Shown: positions 33,978 through 45,073 of the stretch, in pieces
How positions within the stretch are numbered: position 1 is the stretch's first letter
Layout of the letters: every line of letters starts with the position of its first letter
Assembly: GCA_019054805.1 (NCBI GenBank)
Contig: JAHQIY010000010.1
Span: 2,773,501 to 2,837,500, forward strand
DNA from: Brachionus manjavacas
Lineage: Eukaryota > Rotifera > Eurotatoria > Ploima > Brachionidae
Direction of reading: 5' to 3'
DNA length: 64,000 nucleotides
Translations under genes and position numbers: made by a program
Notes under the pieces: model-generated
Databases searched by the model: none
What the model was told of the DNA's origin: nothing
What the model saw: the letters and a program-made list of their open reading frames with translations, nothing else

Positions 33978-34976
33978 AAAAATTTTGCTATGTTTTAACT
34001 TTGCCTTTAAACTGAAGCTCTTGAGCAAATAAAAGACGTCCGACGCGTTCACATAATCGGACATGTTAAAATTGCTTGAGTTAAATTTGACAAAAATTCT
34101 TAAATTATGAACATAGTACTTGAACACGGCATCCAACTGAGCATGTCTGAGCTTGAACGGCGCAAAAAACCGCTCCAGCAAGATCTCTTTGCATCCCTTG
34201 AAGGACTCGAACGAGTAGATCAAGAACTTCTGCGCCAAGTCATGCTGATCACGTGACTCGAACTTGTGCGCTATTTCAGCCAGCGCTCGTTCACACTCAG
34301 CGCCATATGCTATCATATACGAATAGTGCTTTATGGACTTGAGGTCGACAAATCGCCACTTTGACTCCAAGTCTTCCAATATCAGCCCAGATGTGTGGAA
34401 TAGGTCAAGATTGTGTAACTTTATAGACTCGGGCAGGCTCTGAACCAGCCTAACTAGCGCCGGTTCGTGCAAATACTTGACTAGAAGTGACTTGAAACTG
34501 TTTCTTACAAAGACACTTTTGATGTCGGGGTCCAAAAAGTGAGAAATCGAGTCCGAGCTGAACATTTTGAGTCTGATCGACTCGTTTAGCTGGCTCAGCT
34601 GGCCGACTAGATCGATCAGCGAGCAGAGGATGGCCGAATCGACGCAGTAGAATTGATCGTTCAAAAATGTGAGTATTAGATCTTGAGTGCTAGATTCCAG
34701 AGTGGGATTGTGTTTGATTTGAATGACGCATTTGAGCAAATTTAGACAAAATAGCTGTTGCTCGGGCTCCTTGTTCATCAAGTCGAATCGATCGGCGAAA
34801 ACAATTGTGCGAATGTAAGTGGCGACTGTGTCGTAGAGGTCGCTGTGTTTGAGCACATGGGCCAGTTGGTCGACTAGCTTGAGTGTGATTGTGTCGTCTC
34901 GGTTGTCGATTGTGTGGTTGAGAATCAAGTCGAGCGACTTGAGCAATTTGTGCGCGTAAGCGCTGGGTGGGAGCAT
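33978..34976 (-). CDS. BRAT1: BRAT1-like protein, N-terminal exon
   Basis: Starts at ATG 34974-34976 (MLPPSAYAHKLLKSLDLILN) and is open for exactly 333 codons to a consensus donor GTATGT at 33977-33972, leaving phase 0. Without splicing the frame runs 19 codons further into AT-rich sequence and stops at 33918, which looks intronic. The protein is all-helical with regularly spaced leucines, as in HEAT-repeat scaffolds. Assignment to BRAT1 rests on the 3' exon and on orientation and spacing; the N-terminal sequence alone is not diagnostic. BRAT1 acts with Integrator INTS9/INTS11 and in DNA-damage signalling in vertebrates. Its GC content is raised compared with the flanks. Confidence 0.6.
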
Positions 34977-35073
34977 GTTGATTTATCTTTGTTTTTGTTT
35001 CGGAGATAATTTCAAAAGTAATAGCTTATCGTCATTTGAATAAGCAATTTTTTGCAGTATCCTAGTAGAAATT

Positions 35074-35230
35074 TTGAAAATTTTTTCTATTGTTTATAAT
35101 AATTTATTCGTCCAAGTTGTTCAAGTTGCGAGAGCTTTGTGTTCAGAGGCATTTGAGTCTAGAGCAAATGGGTTATTGAATGATGACTTGTTTGACTTGG
35201 CCATGCTGGTAAAGTGGCCCGCAAATATAC
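35074..35230 (+). other. Possible plus-strand exon, unrecognised
   Basis: A protein-like stretch VQVVQVARALCSEAFESRAN then GLLNDDLFDLAML meets a donor-like CTGGTAAAG near 35212. It lies 100 bp upstream of the BRAT1-like start, in divergent orientation. There is no ATG in frame and no following exon was found. Family unknown. Confidence 0.25.
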
Positions 35231-35390
35231 AATTTGTTTCTAATTTATTTATTATTAAAATTGTTTTCTCATTTTTTGATTTTTTTAGTGAAAATATTAT
35301 AGAAAAAAATTAAATTTTCCAGAAATTTTATTTTCACGCCGAATTACTTGAAACAAAAAATTAGATTTTTTTGGAAAACGTATACAGTCA

Positions 35391-35716
35391 TGGACAAAAT
35401 TCGATATTTACCAGTTATTCGATTATTCAACTATTAAATGATTGTTAAATTTTGAAATAATTTCCGGTAGAATTTCAGTTAAAGAAAATTAACCCTTAAA
35501 TATAGTTTGACTAGGCGAGAGACGACGCTAGGCGTCTTTAGCCCCGGTTTAAGGAAGCCGGTTAATTAGACGCAAAGAGAGATCTTAATAAATTTTTTCT
35601 GATTTATTTTCCCGAAAAGCTGAATAATCGAATAGTCATACAGTTGAAAAATTAGTTGAAATTAATAATATTTGAATTGTTGAATAATTGCATTTGAAAA
35701 AAATTGTCCATACCTC
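35391..35716. mobile_element. MITE with GC-rich core, second family
   Basis: Ends ATGGACAAAATT (left) and ATGGACAATTTT (right, reverse complement), with further pairing of ATTCGATTATTCA on both sides. The core at 35510-35580 is GC-rich: GACGACGCTAGGCGTC, then AGCCCCGGTTTAAGGAAGCC. It shares AGCCC-GGTTTA-GGA with the core of the MITEs at 10.2 and 40.5 kb although the arms are unrelated. Confidence 0.5.
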
Positions 35717-36770
35717 AATTTTTTTGAATTTTCACGTAAAATACAAGAATGGAAAAAAAAATAAAACAGAGATTAACACTTAAAAACAGTTATCACATTT
35801 CCAAATTTTCTTGATTGGCACATAAGTTCTATTAACATACTTTAAATGAGAAGATGATTGAAAATAACCACATTAAATAAATTTTGAATCACAAAAAATT
35901 AGAACAAATTTTACAAGATTTTGAAAAATTTTAAAAAATTTTAATTGTATTTACCAACATCATTAAGTCGTCTGATGTAAAATATTCAACCAAATGATCT
36001 TTTTTCAGATCATTACTATCAATAAAATTACTTTGTAAAATAGAAGTTGAAATAAGTTCAGGATTAACTTGTATATCTTGTTGGTAAATTTATGATAAAA
36101 AAGTTTTTTTAATTAGGAATATTGTAGCAAAGAGCTTGGATTCTATTATCTTTAATGGTCTTCATGGTTCAAAAAATTAAAATCAAAAGCAAAATCAAAA
36201 TTAAAGTTTTATTTTATTAAATTGACATTACTATGAATAAAAAAAATTTATTCTTGCTTAATTTACGTCAAATATATGCTTTCTTTTTTTAAACTAAATA
36301 CTTTGCCAGCTTTTTGAAGGCATTGTGAATGTTGGAACAAGCAACAAACATTTTAGAATGAAATAAAAATATTTCGGCAAAACGTATCAGCTGAAGCAAA
36401 CTTTGAAGCACCCAAATTAAGTCTCTGCAACAACTAAGCAAAGCACTAAATGCGTAAGAAAACCATTAAAATTAGATTGCAGATTTTGCAGAAAATTTTT
36501 ATTTAATATTAGAATTTTTGTCCAGTGTTCCAAAATTCACAATTCTCATTTTTATTCTAATTAATGTGATCTTAACTTTTTCTGAATACAACATAATTTA
36601 ATATGTGAACTCGCTTGTCAACTGTTTGAATATTAGTTACGCGTATATTATTTTTAAATAACAATAATATGTAATTAAAAAACTAAAACACTGAATTAGG
36701 AACAAAATAAAATCATTTTTTTTTTTCTGTAATTATTATTTTTTTATTTAGATTTATTATTTATTTGTAT
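35717..36770. other. AT-rich intergenic, degraded coding scraps
   Basis: 36300-36500 has protein-like plus-strand scraps separated by stops (LKQTLKHPN, STKCVRKPLKLDCRFCRK). They look like an old coding remnant. Nothing else seen. Confidence 0.3.
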
Positions 36771-36798
36771 ATCTGTACCGAGCTTAAGCTCCTTCAGA
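36771..36798 (-). repeat. LINE 3' end motif
   Basis: Minus strand CTGAAGGAGCTTAAGCTCGG then TACAGAT. GAGCTTAAGCTC is a perfect palindrome. A-rich tail follows. A second, truncated insertion just beyond the 3' end of the LINE at 37.0-38.7 kb. Confidence 0.5.
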
Positions 36799-37005
36799 TT
36801 TAAAAAAAAATGAAAATAAAGTTAAATCGAATAAAAAAAATAAATAAAAAATAAAGGAAAAATAATATAAATTAAAAAATATGGAAATATTAAAATTAAA
36901 ATTAAATAAATTAAGATAGAGAATTAATGTCAATTAAATTTAAATTGATCACTATTTTAATTTAGTAATACATATTTATTATTATTTTTTTTTATTTATT
37001 TGTTT

Positions 37006-38700
37006 TCTGTGCCGAGCTAGGGCTCCTTCAAAATAAATTAAAAAATCAAAATAAAAAATAAAATTTAAGTTAATAAAATGAGATAAAAAAATCAAAATAA
37101 AGCAATTAAGCTAAAAAAAAATGAAAGTTTAGAAGACATAGATTGTTACATGTGGCAAATGTTTACATAGTTCAGGTTTCAGGAAAAAAGGAGGAAATAG
37201 TAAGGTAGCAATTACACAATGGAGTTGGGTATTCAATATATATCTTGATTGAAACCTTCTTTCTATTCCTCCACCAGTCTAACAACCAATGGAATAGAAT
37301 GATTCAGTCCTGTTCCAACATATCTCTCACTCAAAAAGCCGATTTGAGACTGTTGGTAATTTAAGTTTATTAAAAGCTTCATGATGCATTATGTTGGAGG
37401 GAGTATCATATTTTAACTTAAGGATAGATCTTACTGCTGTATTCTGAATTGCTTGTAGTTTTTTGATATTATTTTCTGAAAATGAATTCAAGCAAGGAAA
37501 AGAATAGTCTAAAAATGATCCGACTAAAGATTTATATAAATTTTCTAGTGTGTTTTGAGTAAGACCCCATTTTTTGTTTGACAATATCTCATTAATAATA
37601 TTTAGCCTTTTGTTGCAGCGTTCTTTAATTTCGTCTATTAGTATATTAAAGTTTAACTTAGAATCAAATTTAATACCAAGAAACTTGATTTCTTTTTGGC
37701 TCACTATTCTGTTTTCATAGATTTTTAAGTTTAGATTATCACCCTCTTTTTTGTACCTAGAAAAGACCACTGAACACGACTTTTCAACTGATATCTTCAT
37801 TTTCCATTTAATAAGCCGGCTTGTCTTTGTTCTAATTCGTTGGTTTATTTATTTATCTTATTTTCTGGGTTACCTTTTTTGTTATAAATGAAGAATGTAA
37901 TATACTAAATAAAAGAGGACTAATTACTGAGCCTTAAGGAACACCTATAGTTATTTGATGTTCATCGCTCAAGTGGCATTCACATTTACCTCAAATGTCC
38001 TACTATCTAAAAAGGATCTTATCCAGTTAGTCAAGTAATGAGGTAGATTCATTTTAATCAATTTAAAAAGTAAACCTTCATGCCAAACCCTATCAAAGGC
38101 TTTAGAAATATCAAAAAAAAGGCCACAAACTCTTTTTTTTCTATTAAATGATTCCACAATCTTTTGAATTAAAAAGAATAGATTATCTGATGTTCGCCGG
38201 TATTTCTTAAATCCAGATTGCTCCTGGATAAGGAGTGAATTTTGTTCCAAAAATTGTATATTCTTGAATTGAATAAACTATTCTTTCCAGTAACTTTTCT
38301 GAACAACTCCTTATACTAATTGGTCTATGATTTAAAGGATCTTGTAAAGCAGAGGCTGTATTTTTTTAATCATAGTAATGTTTGAAGTTTTCCACGCTTT
38401 CGGAACTCTACCTTCTCGAAGAGATAAATTAAAAAGTTCTATGATTTTGTCGGGTCCTGATGCCGCTTCATTTTTCAATCTTTTTAGAATCATAATTAAT
38501 TCATTTAAGCAAATTGGTTCGTTAAAATTACACTGATCATAATTTCTAAAAAATTCAGAGTAAGAATTAAGTATTTCGATATCTTTCTTAGTATCAATTA
38601 AATAAGAATTAGGACTAAATATTGAAGATAAGAGTTCTCTAAAGCATTTTCCTTTTTCTTCGTTAGTTTTGAATTCCTTGTCATTTGAAATCAATTTGCA
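37006..38700 (-). mobile_element. Non-LTR retrotransposon (jockey/CR1-like), broken
   Basis: Minus-strand LINE remnant. In order it shows: an N-terminal linker (38694-38332, ELIMILKRLKNEAASGPDKI and PKAWKTSNITMIKK); RT palm (38250-37969, QSGFKKYRRTSDNLF and FFDISKAFDRVWHEGLLFKL); GVP-stop-GSVISPLLF at 37950-37905, where the stop replaces the usual Gln; and the RT thumb (37800-37327, KFLGIKFDSKLNFN). After a frameshift it continues to RYVGTGLNHSIPL near 37290. The segment with the catalytic YADD box is deleted between about 37900 and 37800, and frames are shifted at several points, so the element is dead. The 3' end is the GAGC-CCTA-GCTC hairpin motif at 37006-37030 with an AAATAAATAAA tail. 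Confidence 0.8.
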
Positions 38701-38936
38701 TTAATTGCTAGCCGCATAATGCGCAAGCAACATTATCATGTCGCAAGCGTAATAAGCGCAAAATGCATACAACATGTGGCTCGCCTATTCATTAAGACGA
38801 GCACATGTCAGTGTGCAGGGAACGAGTGTATGCACGGTCTCGCCTGCGCTCAACATGCACATCGTCTACTGATTCAGACGAGTGCATGCAACTGCACAGC
38901 GAACCGAGTACATACACAGTGATGTCCTCATCACAG
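38701..38936. repeat. GC-rich island of two tandem hairpin units
   Basis: An abrupt GC-rich block in AT-rich DNA. Two diverged tandem units: ACATGTGGCTCGCCTATTCA-TTAAGACGAGCACATGT, and CATGCACATCGTCTACTGAT-TCAGACGAGTGCATG. Each folds into a stem of about 12 bp with a loop of about 10 nt. Each unit is followed by a related GAACGAGTGTATGCAC / GAACCGAGTACATACAC segment. It abuts the 5' end of the broken LINE (minus), so it could be LINE 5' UTR or a separate repeat. The 67-codon frame across it is probably not coding. Confidence 0.5.
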
Positions 38937-40469
38937 GATTAAATTAATCTAATTTAATTGAAAAAATTCAAGCTAAATTATAAAGAAAAAAAAGCCCTAT
39001 CATTATAAACAAAGCTCTGATTTATATAACCATTCTGAATTTGCCAAATTCTACACAAAATCAATCCAAATTTTTCCAGTATTATTAAGATCAAAAAAAT
39101 TAAAAACTAAATTTTTTGGGAATAATTTAAATGGGCTCATTGTGTTACTGTAACGGGCTCATAATTATTTTGGCCTCTAAATTTACTAAATAAGAGCTAC
39201 GAAATGACTTAAACGGTAACAATTTATATTTATTTTTAAATGAAATAAATAAATATATATTTTTTTTTGATTTAATAAAAAATTATATTTTGAGAAAAAT
39301 AAAGAGAAATTTATAAACAAAGTAAAAATAAATTCTTGAGTAAAATTAACAAGATAAAATTAAATTACTATATAGCAGTTTATATTACTAAAAAACAATC
39401 ATTTCGTTTGTTTATTAATCCTTGAGATAAATAATTTACTTTTTGTCCACAGGCCGAAGATTTTGTCCATAGGTTTACAAAATTCGTTAACAAGTTGCTT
39501 TCATTTTTTGTTTAAGAATTTTTATCTGAATAAAAAAAATATTTTTTTCAAATAATCGAGTTTTAAAATGTGGAAAATTTATCATTTTCTAGGTAAAAAA
39601 AAGTTAAAAATCATTAATTTTGGTAAATAACCAGTAAATCATAATTTTTTTATAGCTTAACTATAGTTTCATTTTTCAAAAATAAACTCACATCTTGCGA
39701 ATATAATTCTCATTTTCATTACTAAAATTAAATTTTGTTCCAATGCTTAATTTTAAAATGTTGACTATTTTGACTGAGCATCGTATTTAAATTATTTATA
39801 ATTTGAGTTATTAAATCAAATAAAAAAAACACATCTTAATTCCATTATTCAGAATTATATTTTTCAGAATTGTTTTGTCATTGACAAATGAGCTAAAATT
39901 TAGCGATTCTAAGTTTAAAAAAAAAATAACAAGTCTTACATTTTTATGTTAATTTCTCAAATAAAAATTCTTGAAAGTCTTCGCTAGTTAAAAACAAAAT
40001 ATATACCTAATGATCCCATTTTATAAAAATCTTATTACATATATTTAATATAAAAAATTAAAAATTCGAATTTTTTTTTCAAATAAATTGTTTAAAATAT
40101 AGGACATGAAGCCTCTGCTAGATAAATCATAGTCTCTGCTAGTAAAAAAATCAACATAAAATTTAATACTCTCTTATAATTTAATTTTTCATTAAAAAAT
40201 CAAAACATTTTTTCTATTAAATTAATTGAATCAATCTTTTTTAAGGAATATTAAGATAAAAAAGCTAAAAATATATAAAATTTAAATTTAAAAAATTTCT
40301 CAGAGTTCATTTTTTTGCAACCTTACAACAACTTAATTAATTTATTAAATCTTAAAATGCTTGGAAACTTAAGTTGTCATTTCCATAACCTAGTTATACA
40401 AAAAAAATCTGAATTTTTTAAATTTTAACATTAAATGAATAACATTTTAAAATTTGATGGAAAAATTCA
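38937..40469. other. AT-rich intergenic, nothing recognised
   Basis: Stop-dense low-complexity DNA in all six frames. No inverted repeat or exon could be defined. Confidence 0.45.
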
Positions 40470-40845
40470 TGGATAGACAATGGGATCAAACTTAAAAAAC
40501 ATTTTCCTTTTTGTACTTTTTGTACTTCTTCAGAATATTGTTTTATTTGGCCCAGTTCCTTTTTGTACTTTATCATAATTTTAATTTATTTGGCACTATT
40601 CCTTTTTGTACTTTTTGTAATTAATGGTAATTTTAATCATTATCTTAAAACTTAAACGGGGTCCGGGGCAGAGCCCTTGTTTAGGGATTCGCGTATGCTG
40701 GAGGTAAGAAAAATATTAGTTAAAATTAAAATTTATATTTAAAATATTGATTAATTAAAACCTTTTTTTATTACCATTAAGAACAAAAAGTACAAAAAGG
40801 TCAGAAAGGATTTTTACTTTTAAGTATTTTCATTGTCTTTACCTC
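40470..40845. mobile_element. MITE with GC-rich core, copy 2
   Basis: Same family and orientation as 10218-10600: GGATAGACAATG left border, CATTGTCTTTACCTC right border, core GGTCCGGGGCAGAGCCCT then TGTTTAGGGATTCG. The right arm is shorter through an internal deletion, while the left arm carries an extra partial repeat of the TTTGGCCC block. Confidence 0.65.
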
Positions 40846-41224
40846 GAAAAATTTGATTATTAAATTTGATCTTTAATTTATTCTCCAAAAATCTTAATTT
40901 AAAAGCTCTAAAGACAAAATTAATATTTTAAAATTAGAAAAAAAATACCAAAAAAAGTTAGGATCAAATTAGGGCTCTTACTTTAAATTTTATTTTATTT
41001 AAATATACAAAAAAAGATAAATTTTATATTCCAAGATTTTTAATATTGATTTGTATTTAATTTTTTTCATAATTTTAAAAATAATATAATATTAATTTTT
41101 CTTGTTAAATAAATTTAAAAAAGTTTTTAAATTAATAAATTTTGATGATATTCTTGTCAAATGAAAAAAATTAGATCGTGAATCATTCAACATAGAATTT
41201 ATGATGTGATAAGAATTGTTTAAA

Positions 41225-41405
41225 TGATAATGCTTAAAAATTATTAAAAGAAGGTTTCCAGAAGATTTTGATTTAAATCTTGATGCAGAAGTAGATTTTC
41301 CAAGTAAAGATTCAATGTTGAACTGAGGATTTTAAGTCTGCACTTCTCTGCAAGAATTTTATGTGTGCAGAATTACGTACAATACTTGAGTAAGAAAATA
41401 TGTTT
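41225..41405 (+). pseudogene. Coding remnant, unrecognised
   Basis: Frame 1 reads IIKRRFPEDFDLNLDAEVDF then PSKDSMLN and TGA. A few bases on, another frame reads EDFKSALLCKNFMCAELRTI then LE and TAA. The composition is clearly protein-like, with one frameshift. Probably a piece of a mobile-element protein. Confidence 0.3.
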
Positions 41406-42570
41406 CTAAATTTAATTTTTTAGTTAAAAATCTTTTTATTAGATAATTTTTGAGCATGATCATAAAATTTTGATAACATACTTCAATTTTCTAAGTGAAT
41501 TTTAAAATAAAAGTTACCTTAAAGAATATATAAAGTTCTTTAAAGTTAAACAATTTCCGAGTTTTTAGAATTCTTGACAATATTTTGCAATTTAATCAAA
41601 TCTAATAAAATTCCCTTAAATTCTAAAAATAAATTGTAAAAAATAACGAAAGATTTGACAAAATTTGAAACCAAAAAATATTATAATCAAAGAAATTTGT
41701 GAAATTTTTTTCTAAAAAAAATATAGAAACTAAGTAGTTAGATAGTAAATGAATAAATTATTTAAATTTTGCGTTCAATAAATTAATTTTTTTAGATATA
41801 TAAAAAAAATATTGAATGTGCCTTAATGCTGTTTGAAAGGTGAAATTTTAAGAAAAATAAAAGGATCAGAAAATACTAATTCGTTATTTATCAAGTGAAA
41901 AAAATCTTGTTATAAAAATTGTTAAATTTTGCTTGGTAATAAAAGAAATTAAAATCTAGTAAATCGTCTTTTTCTTACACCTTTTTTACCATTCATTTAT
42001 GTTCTGGTCTTTGTTTTGCTTAAATTTTGATAAAATTAACCAAATTTTTCTCATATAATCCTTTACATATTAAAAGTTTGGACTTAAAAATTTTTGGGCG
42101 AATCCTTTGACCATTAATTTGATCTAAATCAAGAATTTGATTATATCTAAAGCTTTTTTAATGGTAAGTTTTCTGTTAAGAGAACATAACTCAAGCTCTT
42201 ATCATTTCTATTTCAAAATAATATTTTCAATTAATAATTTCGTCTTTTTATATTTTTAACTATATCGTATTTCACCAGATAAGAATTGTTACATAACATA
42301 ATCTCATCGTTATTGCCAAGTTTTTAAAAATTCAAAATTTTTTTCACATGATTAATTGAAAACCAAGAAAAATAAATTTAACTCTTATTTTTGCTAAAAA
42401 ATTAGTCATTTATTTATAAAAAAATTTTAAGTAAGAATGTCTTAAAAAAAGCAATCAGTAGTCAAATGCTATTCCAGAATGTCATCTAATTTTTTTTTGA
42501 AATAGAGAATTATATTTTTTAAATTAAAAAAATTATTTGATTAAAATTAAAATAATGTGCTATCTTTATT

Positions 42571-42600
42571 TTTATCTACTCAAAGCTAATGCTTCTTCAA
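42571..42600 (-). repeat. LINE 3' end motif, diverged
   Basis: Minus strand TTGAAGAAGCATTAGCTTTG then AGTAGATAAA, a degenerate copy of the GAGC stem-loop 3' end. Confidence 0.4.
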
Positions 42601-43065
42601 ATTAAAATCAAAAAAAAAATTTAAAATAAAGCTAAATAAAAAGAATTTTTTTTTTCCAAAAAAAAATTGATTATTTGATTGATTATCCACAAAAATTATA
42701 ATTCTGTTATGAGTAGATTTGTTATCATTCATTAAATAAGGTTCGTTTTCAAGCGTGACTATATATTCACTAGTTAATTTTAAATTTAAGATGAATTTTT
42801 TTCAAAGTAGGTACCTTTCATTACCATTATTTACCAAATTAATCTCATAAAAAAGCTTATATCAAATTTGAAATTGTACGAATCTTTATCATTTACAAGG
42901 AGTTGAGCGTAAGCCGTCGCAAAATTATTTAAATGTAAGAATACATCTTCATTACATCTCCTCCCTTAAAAAAAAATATAGAGAGGTCCCTACTATATTT
43001 GCTTTTGGAGTCGTATTCCAAGGGCTTCAGTATTCATCCAGCCGCCGCCAGCCGAATTTCACTTT

Positions 43066-43700
43066 TCAATTCCAACTATATGAGCCTCTTCTCCCTTGCC
43101 TCAATTTGTCGTTAAGCTCCGAGTTCCAGTTGTTGACCCTTTCTACTACAACTTTCCCTTCGGGCACTTTTGGGAGTGAAGGCTCAAACGTCCTAATCCT
43201 TTTTTCCTCCACTTGTTTTTCTGGTTCTTTCCCGCGTTCTTTCCCCGTCACAAACTCTTGTTAAATCTTTCTACAAGTTCGCCAAAATTTTATTTTATGG
43301 TGCTGTTTGTATTTTATGTATCTCGAAGAAATAACAAGTTCTATGATAAATTTCTTCCCTGATCGCTTAGTTATTTACTTGGTTCCGAATGTCTTGTCAT
43401 TATTTCGTTTATAATCAATTAAGCAATAGAACCTGCAGTCTGATCTGGTAATGCGAATGCTCCAACCGATTTTGTCAAATAGTCTGAGAAAACGATAAAC
43501 GTTTCTGTTCCAGAACTGGTCCGACTCAATTCTAAATTGTTTCCTGAGATCATTTCAATTGGTTAATTAAATTCTGTTATTAGTTCCAAATTTGCTCTCG
43601 AAGCGATATGGTCTTCAAGTTTTGAGCATATGACAAACATGACTCCACGTGGTTGATTGTTTCTTTGTTAGCATTTAGCCATTTTCGAAAAGAAAACTTT
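43066..43700 (-). pseudogene. Ty3/gypsy-type integrase fragment
   Basis: On the minus strand the remnants of an integrase lie in order: VESCLSYAQ (end of the HHCC zinc-binding region); then PIEMISG followed by ETFIVFSDYLTKSVGAFALP and DQTAGSIA-stop-LIINEIM; then SDQGRNFI, the second conserved Asp region of the DDE core. The integrase C-terminal tail is about 43250-43066 (EPSLPKVPEGKVVVERVNNW). Frameshifts and stops, including TAA at 43419-43421 where Gln is expected, show it is dead. No LTRs or RT were found nearby, so only a piece was left. This matches Ty3/gypsy integrase organisation. Confidence 0.7.
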
Positions 43701-43842
43701 TCATCTGAGATCTCTTTATCTCTTTTTTATGACCTTTTGATTTTATCATTGATTGAGAGAATATCTCTTTTTAATCTCTTGTTTATTTTCGAGCACAAAA
43801 CATTTGATCCCTTTTCTTATTAGGGTATCGTTTATAATTTGA

Positions 43843-44164
43843 GTGAAACTCACACTCAAACTCAATCACGCAAATTTTACGCAGCTTCAGTTAGTTTGGT
43901 TCTTGATTTGTAGAAAAATAATTTCAATACTGATTTTATGGCATGCGCTGCAATGCTTTGTTTTAAAACAAGAGAGTCTTGTAATTGGAATAACACCAAT
44001 ACCTGATAGACACACTTATGCAAATATAAAAAAAGCCTTATAGAAGCTATTGCAAAGATATAACTTTAATCGGAAAAACATTCATGGTAATATTGAGTTT
44101 TTAGCAGAAATTACAAACAAGGCTTTTTGGAATCAATACATGGATGAAATGCCAAGACTAACAA
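43843..44164 (+). pseudogene. Coding remnant, probably end of a LINE ORF
   Basis: Frame 1 ends ESLVIGITPIPDRHTYANIK then KAL. After a one-base shift it continues QRYNFNRKNIHGNIEFLAEI, then TNKAFWNQYMDEMPRLTRLV. It stops, and about 170 bp later a (TTA)n tail follows (44325-44345), consistent with a LINE C-terminus and 3' end. The clade is not clear. Confidence 0.4.
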
Positions 44165-44349
44165 GATTGGTCCGAAAAGAATAGACCAATTACTCAAACC
44201 TTTTTGAAACAGAAAAAATTAATTTTTTATTAACATAATCTTTTATGACATATTTTAAAATCAGACAGCTACCATAGCAAGGTTGGATATAGCATTGCTC
44301 CGCAGTTAGTCTGATATATCTTTTGTTATTATTATTATTATTACTTAAC

Positions 44350-44482
44350 TTTAATTTTTTATTATATTGCTAATAAACTGGTCGTAGGCTATTATAGGAG
44401 GACGTCTACTGTCGTCACTGCTTGAGGAACTTCGTTCCTCAATAGCATTAAATACTACTACTACTACTACTCCTACTACTAG
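44350..44482 (+). repeat. Non-LTR 3' end with hairpin and (ACT)n tail
   Basis: Contains a perfect hairpin TTGAGGAAC-TTC-GTTCCTCAA (44421-44441), then AATAGCATTAAA and a (TAC)n run. A terminal stem-loop plus simple-repeat tail is typical of LINE or SINE 3' ends. It is unlike the GAGC family elsewhere in the window. Confidence 0.5.
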
Positions 44483-45073
44483 GATTATCAGCATAAAAAT
44501 AATTAAATTAATGAATTTTAAAATTATTAGAAAGACAATTTGTTAAAATCGTTTAAACTAGAAATAAATATTTGATAGATTTTTTTATTTATTTACTATT
44601 AAAAGATAAAAAAATACATTAATTATATTTTAATTAATTTTGTAATTATATTTTAAAGTGTTTTACTCTTTCTAAAGAAAAGTTTTTTTTATTTTTTTTA
44701 AAGATTTTTCACGCAAAAAAAAATTGCGTGAAATTGTCTATTTAAGAGTCTAAATATTTTCCAAATAAATCTATAGAAAATGGCACAAAAGATTGATTAA
44801 TTAAGACTAAATTTTTACTTTGAGGCTTCGAAAATTCAATAAACAGAATTTTTTTAGAACGAAAATTATCTCACAATTATAATTTTTAATTAAAAATTTC
44901 AAATTAAAGTTTCAATCAACTTCATTTGATGATTAATGCTTTAACATTTTATTTTCGAGCATCAGCCACATTTCACAATGTGTTGAAATTACAGCTTATA
45001 AAAAAAAAAAAAAATTGAGCTAAATAATTATATTTCAAAAACTCTTTGAAAAGTATTAAAAAAAATTTTGAAA
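44483..45073. other. Upstream region of the vWA gene
   Basis: AT-rich and non-coding. It must hold the promoter and 5' UTR of the gene at 45074. No specific element assigned. Confidence 0.35.

Noticed and set aside
38719..38922. 67-codon plus-strand frame in the GC-rich island
   Set aside because: The frame follows from few AT-type stop codons in a GC-rich tandem hairpin repeat; the peptide (Cys/His-rich by repeat) has no start context or homology I recognise.
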